Of a stretch of 5,741 nucleotides of DNA, positions 1-5,693 are shown piece after piece. Source of the stretch: UBA11612 sp964475755 (GTDB taxonomy: Bacteria; Pseudomonadota; Alphaproteobacteria; Rhodospirillales; Rhodospirillaceae); the NCBI GenBank assembly GCA_964475755.1, contig CAYYXR010000083.1, positions 1 through 5,741 of the forward strand, given 5' to 3'. A program made the position numbers and the translations under genes. The first letter of the stretch is position 1. Every line of letters starts with the position of its first letter. The notes below the pieces were generated by a model. It saw only the letters and a program-made list of their open reading frames with translations, was not told where the DNA came from and made no database searches.

Positions 1-3000
1 TCGCTGCGGATGGAGATACCCTGAATTTCGACGGCAACGTAAAAATCACAAATAACCTGGCGGTATCGACGGGCGGGGCGTCGTTCGCGGGCAATGTTAC
101 GAATAACGTGACGCTAAAAGCCGGTGGTGGTAACGCCACCTTTGACGGGTCAGCTGCCCAGACCCTAACGGGGGATGTCGTTGCGGCGGCGGGCGGAGTT
201 GGCGTTGTAACTGTCACGAACACGGATGGTCTGGTTACATTCACTGGTGATTTCGGTGATACTGGGGGGAACGGGCTGGCGTCCGTCGTCCTGGCATCCG
301 GTTCAAGCACCCAGTTAAAGGGCGCCGAAGTGGATGTTGCCGGCACCATCGATGGTGACGGGGCGGGAGCCAAGGGCGGCTCACTGACCATTAGTGGCAA
401 CGACGGGGCGGCTGCTGTTGCAGGTGCCGATGTCGACGACGTTGAGATTGGTGGGGCAATGGTCCTGACCAATTTGACAATTGAAGGTGGGGCTGGTGCA
501 GGCGGCCAGGGTGCCAACACGGGCGGCGCTGGTGGCGCAATCTCTGATTTCGATGCCGCGGCAGCGGTCACTGCTGACACAATCACCATCCGCGGTGGTG
601 CTGGTGGATCCGGTACCGAAAACGATGCATCAAGTATCGGTGGCGCGGGTGGTGCAATCACTTCTGTTGACTTTGTTGGGCTTGTGACTGGCGCGGCATC
701 TGTTTCGGGTGGCGCTGGTGGATCCGGCGGCGCAGGCGGCGCGGCTGAAGCCGGTGGCGCTGGTGGTGCCGGCGGTGCAACAACGGTCGACTTTAGCGGT
801 GGACTAACCGGGTCACTTACAGTAACCGGTGGTGCTGGTGGATCCGGTGCTGTGGGTGCTGCAAATAACGGCGGTGCCGGTGCTGCTGGTGGCGCAGTGA
901 TCATCACTGATGTCGCTGCTGCTGGTACTGCCACCGATATCGTCGCCACTGCCGGTTCCGGTGGCGCTGGTGGTGCGAGTGCTGGTGCCGGTAACGGTGG
1001 CGCTGGTGCTGCAGGTGGTCAAATTACTTTCTCTGCAATCGCTGACAGTTTCTCCTCGCTGACTGTCACAGCTGGTAGCGGTGGTGCTGGCGGTGCGGGC
1101 GGTGGAGCCGGCACGGGTGGTGCTGGTGCGAACGGCGGCGCCGTTGTGTTCACGGCAGCGCCTGCAGGTGACATTAGTGGAAATGTCTCTCTTACATCAG
1201 GTTCCGGCGGTAGCGGCGGCGCGGGTACGGTTGGTACCGGTGGTGCCGGCGGGAATGGTGGTGCAATTGATCTGACATTTGCGGGCACAACAATTGGTGG
1301 AACTATCTTCCTGGATGAGGGTTCTGCTGGTACCGCAGGTGTGGCGGGCGCAAGTGCAGGCGGTGCCGCCGGTACCGCAGGTGACTTGAAGCTCACCTTC
1401 GACTTGAATGCCCTTCAGACAATTACCGGCGCAGTAACGGTCGGCGATGACGGAGACGGCGAAATCGAAGTTGATAACGATGCCGGCTTGGGAACCGACG
1501 TGATCTTCTCGTCATCGATCGGTACCGACGCCAAACGACTGGGAACATTTACCCAGACTGATGGTAATGTCGAATTCGATGGAAATGTCTTCATTGACAC
1601 TGTCGCAGCAGTGGATGGTCATTCTTTGAACTTCGATGGTGACGTCTCCATTACCAATGGGTTGGCAGTATCCACGGGTGGCGCAACCTTTGCTGGCAAT
1701 GCAACGGTAGCTCTCACGTTGAAGAATGGCGGCAATATTACCCTTGATGGCACGGGTAATCAGACATTTGCATCTGCAATAACTGCCGCTGCCGCTGGTG
1801 TGGGTAATGTCACGAACAACAACGCAACTGGAAGTGTTACGTTCTCGTCTGCGCTGGGTGTGAGTGGAGCGAATGAGCTCGGTACTCTGACTCTCGCCGA
1901 CTCCTCAAACACGACGTTTAAATCAACAGTGAACGTCGGCGATATCGACCTCGATGCTGGTACTGTACGATTTGACGCCGCTGTAAACGCAGAGAGTGCG
2001 GGCGCCGGCACCGGTACTATCAATCTGGGTGATGCAACGGGGACAACGACAATTATCGTTGGTGAGGCGTTTGACAACGGCGACACCGTTATTACGGCCG
2101 CAGGTAACCTAACCGACGGTGCCGGAGCGGTTAACATCAAAATGCCAGCAAACGTGCAGGCGGGTGACTCTGTAACAGTTATCGACGCGGCGGGCGGCAC
2201 TACGGACGGTACCTATACTGTCTCTGACACCGCGCTCGTCGACTATAGTGTTACCTTGTCTGATGCGGCCGACACCGTCGTGGTAACCGCGGCAGCGAAG
2301 GCGCTTGCAACGACCGCTTCCGAATTAGGCATCTCGGTCCAGGAAGCATCGGCTATTGCCAACGCAAACACCGCAGTTCTTGGTGATTCAACCGCACTTG
2401 CCGCTTTAACTGACGCGCTCAACGCCGGAGGAACAGTTGCAACGACTGCTGCGCAGACAATGGCGCCCCAAGCCGATACGCTAGCGGGTGGCGCAGCTTC
2501 AACCGTGGCAGCGAGTGGTGCTGGGGCGGGTGCCGCTAGTCAGCGAATGGCTTCGTTGCGAAGCGGAACCCAGTATGCAGCAGTGACAGGGTTTAACGCG
2601 GGCGGTGACGCGGCGAAAACCAAGGGCGTATGGTTCCTGCCATTCTTTGCACGGACCAACCAGGACTCATCCGGTGGCATCGCTGGATACTCCTCGGATA
2701 CGAAAGGTTTGGCCGGTGGCCTGGATGTTGAGCTCGGTGCCGCGCGGGTCGGTGTTTCACTGGCTTACAGCTATACCGACGTAGACGGAGAAGGCGCCGG
2801 TAACTCCGCTTTGGATGTGTCGGGGTTGCAAGGTTCAGTATACGCTGACTACACAACGGAGAAGTTCTTCGTTGAGGGCCTCGTAGGGTACGGCTCAAAT
2901 AACACCGAAGGTTCCCGAACAATCAGTGTCGCAGGTCTTACTCGAACCGCGAATAGTGACTACGACTCTGATCAGTGGCTGCTTAAGGCGAAGGCCGGAT

Positions 3001-3443
3001 TCCCAATGTCTGTGGGATCGGGTTTCTTGACGCCATCCGTCGGCATGTCACACACAAGTCTCTCGACTGATACGTATACAGAGACCGGTGCCGGAGCACT
3101 TAACCTTACCGTCAATAGCGATGATGTAAGTGTGACTACCGGCTCATTTGGGATCAAATGGCATCAAGTTATCGACCAGCCTAAGGGTAAACTCATCCCT
3201 GAGATTTCCCTTGGCGGTTCGTATGATTTGAGTCGCGACGACATCAGGGCTACCTCCTCGTTCCAGGGCGGTGGCGCGGCATTCACGACTGACGGTCATG
3301 ACGTTGATCAGTTCGGGATTAATGTCGGTCTCGGTGTAACTTATGAAGTCGACGAACTCACTCTTGGTCTCCGGTACGACGGGGAGTACAAGGATGAATT
3401 AAAGAGCCACGGTGTATCCGGCAGTGTTCGAGTAAACTTCTAG
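1..3443 (+). CDS. Autotransporter (type V secretion) with Gly-rich repeat passenger, 5'-truncated by the window
   Basis: The frame is open from base 3 with no stop upstream, so the GTG at 108 is not a real start; signal peptide and N-terminus lie outside the window. About 1,146 residues are visible and I see no cysteine, as is usual for secreted passengers. Order: a Thr/Asn/Val-rich beta-strand module (3-360), eight Gly/Ala-rich units (474-1424), a second copy of the module (1608-1961), more beta-rich sequence, an Ala-rich probably helical linker (about 2298-2540), then a barrel from about 2541 (QRMASLR) to the end. The barrel has GVWFLPFFAR at 2625-2654, alternating aromatic/hydrophobic strands and the final strand SGSVRVNF, whose terminal Phe fits the outer-membrane beta-signal. 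Known for the family: the barrel inserts through the BAM complex and exports the passenger, often a beta-solenoid. Adhesion or biofilm function is inference. A strong terminator follows. Confidence 0.93.
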   Translation, partial: AADGDTLNFDGNVKITNNLAVSTGGASFAGNVTNNVTLKAGGGNATFDGSAAQTLTGDVVAAAGGVGVVTVTNTDGLVTFTGDFGDTGGNGLASVVLASGSSTQLKGAEVDVAGTIDGDGAGAKGGSLTISGNDGAAAVAGADVDDVEIGGAMVLTNLTIEGGAGAGGQGANTGGAGGAISDFDAAAAVTADTITIRGGAGGSGTENDASSIGGAGGAITSVDFVGLVTGAASVSGGAGGSGGAGGAAEAGGAGGAGGATTVDFSGGLTGSLTVTGGAGGSGAVGAANNGGAGAAGGAVIITDVAAAGTATDIVATAGSGGAGGASAGAGNGGAGAAGGQITFSAIADSFSSLTVTAGSGGAGGAGGGAGTGGAGANGGAVVFTAAPAGDISGNVSLTSGSGGSGGAGTVGTGGAGGNGGAIDLTFAGTTIGGTIFLDEGSAGTAGVAGASAGGAAGTAGDLKLTFDLNALQTITGAVTVGDDGDGEIEVDNDAGLGTDVIFSSSIGTDAKRLGTFTQTDGNVEFDGNVFIDTVAAVDGHSLNFDGDVSITNGLAVSTGGATFAGNATVALTLKNGGNITLDGTGNQTFASAITAAAAGVGNVTNNNATGSVTFSSALGVSGANELGTLTLADSSNTTFKSTVNVGDIDLDAGTVRFDAAVNAESAGAGTGTINLGDATGTTTIIVGEAFDNGDTVITAAGNLTDGAGAVNIKMPANVQAGDSVTVIDAAGGTTDGTYTVSDTALVDYSVTLSDAADTVVVTAAAKALATTASELGISVQEASAIANANTAVLGDSTALAALTDALNAGGTVATTAAQTMAPQADTLAGGAASTVAASGAGAGAASQRMASLRSGTQYAAVTGFNAGGDAAKTKGVWFLPFFARTNQDSSGGIAGYSSDTKGLAGGLDVELGAARVGVSLAYSYTDVDGEGAGNSALDVSGLQGSVYADYTTEKFFVEGLVGYGSNNTEGSRTISVAGLTRTANSDYDSDQWLLKAKAGFPMSVGSGFLTPSVGMSHTSLSTDTYTETGAGALNLTVNSDDVSVTTGSFGIKWHQVIDQPKGKLIPEISLGGSYDLSRDDIRATSSFQGGGAAFTTDGHDVDQFGINVGLGVTYEVDELTLGLRYDGEYKDELKSHGVSGSVRVNF
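3..360 (+). repeat. Passenger beta module, copy A
   Basis: This stretch encodes a module that recurs at 1608-1961. Both copies carry DGxxLNFDGxVxITN, then LAVSTGGAxFAGN, a TLKxGGxxTxDG segment, a VTFxxxxG segment and an acidic Asp/Gly end. The two copies are offset by 1605 bases at their start and differ by one or two codons in length. Copy A may begin upstream of the window. Confidence 0.8.
474..1424 (+). repeat. Eight tandem Gly/Ala-rich units of about 40 codons inside the autotransporter passenger
   Basis: Each unit has a short beta strand (such as LTVT or SLTVTA), a GGAGGSGG-like stretch, a variable spacer, a second GGAGxxGGA stretch, and another hydrophobic strand. The first turn of successive units falls at 486, 594, 708, 828, 951, 1071, 1197 and 1317, giving intervals of 108, 114, 120, 123, 120, 126 and 120 bases, all multiples of three. 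The first four units are closest to each other; three carry an identical 14-base GCTGGTGGATCCGG at 600, 714 and 834. The last unit is the most degenerate (GSAGTAGVAG). The pattern suggests tandem duplication followed by divergence under selection to keep the frame. Confidence 0.88.
1608..1961 (+). repeat. Passenger beta module, copy B
   Basis: This is the second copy of the module at 3-360 and lies after the Gly-rich array. The shared core is LNFDGxVxITNxLAVSTGG, at about 1626-1682. The segment just before it (about 1500-1607, VIFSSSIG to VEFDGNVFID) resembles the module's second half, so the passenger was probably built from a smaller unit of roughly 90 residues. Confidence 0.78.
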
Positions 3444-3464
3444 ATTTCACTGAATTGAGCGGAT

Positions 3465-3498
3465 AAATGGAGCGGCCTCGGCCGCTCCATTTTTTTTT
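3465..3498 (+). terminator. Rho-independent terminator of the autotransporter gene
   Basis: A near-perfect hairpin has arms at 3465-3476 and 3481-3492 and loop CTCG. The core arms ATGGAGCGGC and GCCGCTCCAT pair over ten bases, and an A/T extension makes twelve. A run of nine T follows at 3490-3498. It begins 21 bases after the autotransporter stop codon. Its 5' arm contains an ATG (3467) in frame with the next gene. Confidence 0.93.
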
Positions 3499-3499
3499 C

Positions 3500-4330
3500 A
3501 TGATACGAATTCTACTCCTAACCTTAATTATGCCGTTGGTTGCTTGTGTTGGAGATGGGCAGCTAACGTCCTCGTCTTCCCGAAAATTGGAGCCATTAAT
3601 CGAAAATGCACGCATCTATAAAGGAGAGCGCTTCGACCTTCTTTACTCAATTATTAGAAACAGCACCTCAAAAAAGGCAATAATTTATATCGAGGGCGAT
3701 GGCAGGGCCTATGTATCTCGCCGCCGTATTTCGAGTGATCCAACGCCCACCAATCCGGTGGGATTAGCTTTATCCGAGCAGGATCCGCGAACCGATAAAA
3801 TCATTTATGTGGCCCGCCCGTGCCAATACACTAAGAAAATAAACTCCCGAAACTGCGAAAAAAGGTATTGGACGACAGAACGCTTTTCACCCGTGATCAT
3901 TGACCTTTATTTGGAATTTTTTGAAAACTTGCGGCGCGATCTAGGTGTTCAAAATATCGAGGTTATTGGGTATTCGGGAGGTGGTGCAATAGCCGCCATA
4001 CTGGCCGCTCAGAGCTCTCATGTTACGGGATTAAAAACTGTAGCTGGTTATCTGGACCACAAAAAAATAAATCAACAAACCGGGGTGAGCCAACTAATTG
4101 GGTCAGAGGACCCAATGGAATTTGCGCGTTATTTGGAGTTTATACCTCAAATACATTTCGTTGGGAGCCAAGATGATCTCATACCAAAATCTTCCGTTGA
4201 CGGTTTTTATGAATTAACTAATATAAAAAGATGCTTGGGAGTTAGGGTTGTGAGCGCAGGTCATTCTCACGGGTGGGTGAAACAATGGCCGATTTTGATA
4301 AAAGAAAAACCATGCCAAACACCCTATTAG
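3500..4330 (+). CDS. Lipoprotein alpha/beta hydrolase
   Basis: The 276-residue product starts with a lipoprotein signal peptide, MIRILLLTLIMPLVAC, whose lipobox LVAC puts lipidated Cys at 16. Residue +2 is Val, not Asp, which favours the outer membrane. The mature part has an alpha/beta-hydrolase pattern: YIEGDG near residue 65 (oxyanion region), nucleophile elbow GYSGGG with Ser159, an acid in GSQDD (Asp225 or Asp226), and GHSHGW with His255 the likelier catalytic base (His257 the alternative). Four further cysteines (108, 119, 245, 272) could form two disulfides, consistent with an extracytoplasmic site. RPCQY and the later WTxxRFS fit a family of proteobacterial hydrolases of unknown substrate that I recall; the substrate here is unknown. 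The sequence is AT-richer than the autotransporter. I chose ATG 3500 because ATG 3467 lies in the terminator stem and adds MERPRPLHFFF before the signal. Neither has a strong ribosome site; a weak GAG precedes 3467. Confidence 0.87.
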   Translation: MIRILLLTLIMPLVACVGDGQLTSSSSRKLEPLIENARIYKGERFDLLYSIIRNSTSKKAIIYIEGDGRAYVSRRRISSDPTPTNPVGLALSEQDPRTDKIIYVARPCQYTKKINSRNCEKRYWTTERFSPVIIDLYLEFFENLRRDLGVQNIEVIGYSGGGAIAAILAAQSSHVTGLKTVAGYLDHKKINQQTGVSQLIGSEDPMEFARYLEFIPQIHFVGSQDDLIPKSSVDGFYELTNIKRCLGVRVVSAGHSHGWVKQWPILIKEKPCQTPY

Positions 4331-4464
4331 AACAATATTTTTTATATATTAATTTTTAATCTCGAATCCAAAGCATTTTTCCTAGGATTCTCGGTGCATA
4401 TCAAAATAGCTAGAATACTTCCTGGCGTCTAAATTGGCCAAACCAGCTCTTTCCCGTATTTTTT

Positions 4465-4618
4465 CAGATGACGAGTGGTGAGCTGCTAACTCTTGCCTGG
4501 CAGCATGCCCGGCACGGCCAACGCTACGTCCATCTGCCGATCATCAAGCAAAAATGGTGACAGCAGGCACGCGGCTCTCGCCAAAGGCACGATACAGCGC
4601 CAGCAAAATGCTTAAGCT
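4465..4618 (+). pseudogene. Relic of a tyrosine recombinase (phage-type integrase), frameshifted
   Basis: The frame at 4468 reads MTSGELLTLAW, then RYVHLPIIK, and stops at 4558. The frame starting at 4550 continues with KNGDSR (4550-4567). Joined, these match the familiar integrase pattern around catalytic Arg I and the catalytic Lys hairpin: xRxGELLxLxW, about ten residues, RxVHLPxTKNGDSR. Known for the family: Arg sits two residues before GEL; here that position is Thr (ACG), so the first catalytic residue is lost. A frame change between 4546 and 4553, next to a run of five A, separates VHLPIIK from KNGDSR. After KNGDSR the expected VPLS is not clear, although another frame reads TRLSPKA (4569-4589 region). 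The C-terminal HxxR and Tyr boxes are not seen. The identification is from motif recall only. Confidence 0.55.
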
Positions 4619-4694
4619 GTTTCGTCATCAAATTTGGTTCCGAGGCAATAGAGGTTTGTGCAATCCTTTCAAAAGCTAATTACTAAAGGGAACG

Positions 4695-4723
4695 TTTACA
4701 GTAGCGAGAACCACTGTTTAAAT
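4695..4723 (+). promoter_or_regulatory. Putative sigma70-type promoter of the winged-helix gene
   Basis: A -35 box TTTACA (4695-4700; five of six to TTGACA) and a -10 box TTAAAT (4718-4723; four of six to TATAAT) are separated by 17 bases. Transcription would start near 4730, about 19 bases before ATG 4749. The -10 box forms the left end of the first 24-base tandem repeat, so a protein binding the repeats would block this promoter. Confidence 0.5.
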
Positions 4724-4765
4724 AATGACTAATTTCGCTGATTAAATAATGACCACTTCCGCTGA
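4718..4765 (+). repeat. Two tandem 24-base repeats across promoter -10 and start codon
   Basis: Copy 1 (4718-4741) and copy 2 (4742-4765) abut exactly. They share TTAAATAATGAC and the end CGCTGA and differ at three of 24 positions. Copy 2 supplies ATG 4749 of the following gene. Copy 1 supplies an equivalent ATG at 4725, which encodes only MTNFAD before a TAA at 4743. The array may be an operator or may have arisen from slippage; its function is unknown. Confidence 0.85.
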
Positions 4766-5402
4766 AGTCCCCATAAAGAAAACCATTGTTCTTGCTGATG
4801 GTGGCGATAGAAAATTATCACATTTACCTTATCGTAAAGGAGCATTGCATGGGGTAACATCTCCAATACGTTCTTTGCAGCGGACCTCGGATACGTTCTT
4901 TGCAGCGGATAGAGTATTAATGACCAATTTCCTTTCTCCCCAGGAGTGGGTTGAAGTTAGGCAATCTATTGCGTTGTCGCATGAGCAGGGCCTCGTGTGG
5001 AGATGGTTACAAGCGCACAAAAGATTGATTGAATACAGGTCTTATCAAGAATCGATAGCCTCTGCGTCAGATGTCAAAGCACATAAATTTTGGTATGCAA
5101 CCAAGAATAGAATTTTGATTGCTTTGACGCTAACTGAAGCATCCATACGGAATGTTAAGCTCTCTAAGCGCGAAATAGGCAGGCGGTCGAACCTGTCTCT
5201 TCCGACGGTTATCGAAGTCCTCAGAGAAGCTGCGGATCTAGACCTCATCGACGCAGATAATCAACTCTCAAAAGATTCTCTTGATTTTATCAGTGACAAA
5301 GTCGTTGAAATAATTTCTTCAGACGAATTCAGATTGTTAGGGGAGGCTATCCGGAGTTTTCACTTATCCCGGGAGGTTCCAGTGGACCCTTTCAACGTCT
5401 GA
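4749..5402 (+). CDS. Putative winged-helix DNA-binding regulator (start uncertain)
   Basis: I do not recognise a named family. From ATG 4749 the product has 217 residues and no signal peptide or membrane segment. Residues 120-168 look like a MarR-type helix-turn-helix: a hydrophobic helix (RILIALTLTEASIR), a second helix with SKREIGRRSN, a recognition-like helix beginning SLPTVIEVLREA, then DLDLIDADN as a possible wing. Residues 172-206 are probably helical and could dimerise; residues 66-115 are rich in Trp, Arg and aromatic residues. The first 57 residues look unlike a folded domain and include a duplication that changes frame. ATG 4920 (Met58, MTNFLSPQEW), with AGAG five bases upstream, would give a 160-residue protein keeping the whole predicted domain; ATG 4749 has a promoter but no ribosome site. 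Autoregulation through the upstream repeats is inference. Confidence 0.68.
   Translation: MTTSAEVPIKKTIVLADGGDRKLSHLPYRKGALHGVTSPIRSLQRTSDTFFAADRVLMTNFLSPQEWVEVRQSIALSHEQGLVWRWLQAHKRLIEYRSYQESIASASDVKAHKFWYATKNRILIALTLTEASIRNVKLSKREIGRRSNLSLPTVIEVLREAADLDLIDADNQLSKDSLDFISDKVVEIISSDEFRLLGEAIRSFHLSREVPVDPFNV
4866..4909 (+). repeat. 19-base direct repeat with 25-base period inside the regulator frame
   Basis: ATACGTTCTTTGCAGCGGA occurs identically at 4866-4884 and 4891-4909. The offset of 25 is not a multiple of three, so the copies are read in different frames, as IRSLQR and then TFFAAD. The identity implies a recent duplication that shifted the frame joining upstream and downstream sequence. 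Confidence 0.93.
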
Positions 5403-5469
5403 TTGAAGGCACCAAAAGTTCCGCGAAGCTCTATGAGGGCGTACTCGGTACGGATCCGGATTGAGTGTC

Positions 5470-5492
5470 AAACAACAATCCTAGTTGTTTTT
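5470..5492 (+). terminator. Weak terminator-like hairpin after the regulator
   Basis: AAACAAC (5470-5476) pairs with GTTGTTT (5484-5490) around a seven-base loop, AATCCTA, and the sequence continues to a run of five T ending at 5492. The stem is AT-rich and therefore weak. The position, 68 bases past the regulator stop codon, suits a terminator for that gene. Confidence 0.45.
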
Positions 5493-5504
5493 CTGTCATT
5501 GCAC

Positions 5505-5533
5505 GTGGGCCGTAGTTTGGGTCTTACGGCCAC
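5505..5533. repeat. Inverted repeat, GC-rich hairpin
   Basis: GGCCGTA (5508-5514) and TACGGCC (5525-5531) form a perfect seven-base stem with a ten-base loop. GTG at 5505 can pair with the terminal CAC if one G bulges. No T-run follows on the + strand, so it is not a typical terminator in that direction. Its role is unknown. Confidence 0.5.
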
Positions 5534-5627
5534 GATCCGATTTCCGCCACCGGCTCTCGGTTTTGTCGGGCCAGACGGGCCGGGCAGACCTCATCCAATG
5601 ATGAACGATAAACTTGTTCCAAAGCTC

Positions 5628-5656
5628 TTGACCGGAACCGTCAGCTTACATACGTA
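5628..5656 (+). promoter_or_regulatory. Putative promoter of the tRNA-Thr gene
   Basis: TTGACC (5628-5633; five of six to the -35 consensus) lies 17 bases before TACGTA (5651-5656), a poor -10 box that keeps the leading TA. Transcription would start near 5663, about 30 bases before the mature tRNA 5' end, a normal leader length. Confidence 0.4.
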
Positions 5657-5693
5657 AATCTGGCGTGGACGCAGAAGGGTCCAGCGCTTATGG

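Larger units (their letters stand above)
4331..4748. other. 418-base intergenic region without an intact gene
   Basis: From 4331 to about 4450 the sequence is AT-rich, with no convincing terminator for the hydrolase gene. It holds a short inverted repeat, GAATCC at 4364-4369 and GGATTC at 4385-4390, and the palindrome TCCTAGGA at 4380-4387. From about 4465 to 4618 it becomes GC-richer and carries the integrase relic listed separately. From 4619 it is AT-rich again and leads into the promoter and tandem repeat of the next gene. Confidence 0.6.
5403..5693. other. 291-base intergenic region before the tRNA
   Basis: I see no supported gene. The open frame from TTG 5403 to 5657 has no ribosome site, no recognisable domain and an arbitrary composition, and it runs through a hairpin and the probable tRNA promoter. 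The region holds a weak terminator-like hairpin, an inverted repeat and the promoter listed separately. Confidence 0.6.

Noticed and set aside
594..847. The three GCTGGTGGATCCGG copies as a CRISPR-like array or binding-site array
   Set aside because: They are in-frame pieces of the passenger units, with coding spacers that are themselves repeats; protein repeat structure explains them.
1019..1396. Pro/Ala-rich open frame of 125 residues on the minus strand
   Set aside because: It is the antisense reading of the Gly/Ala-rich passenger repeats; glycine codons read as proline or threonine in reverse. It has no ribosome site or domain.
1760..2200. Minus-strand open frame of 146 residues, and the other minus-strand frames inside the autotransporter
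   Set aside because: They lie wholly within the long autotransporter frame, and GC-biased codons create them. No independent gene signals are seen.
3467..3499. ATG 3467 as the start of the lipoprotein gene
   Set aside because: It lies inside the terminator stem, and the added residues are an artefact-like read of the hairpin. Not fully excluded, because a weak GAG precedes it.
4331..4360. AT-rich run after the hydrolase stop as a terminator
   Set aside because: No stable stem precedes the T stretches; only scattered AT pairing is possible.
5403..5657. 84-residue plus-strand frame from TTG 5403
   Set aside because: It begins on the base after the regulator's stop, has no ribosome site, matches nothing I know, and reads through a hairpin and the tRNA promoter region.
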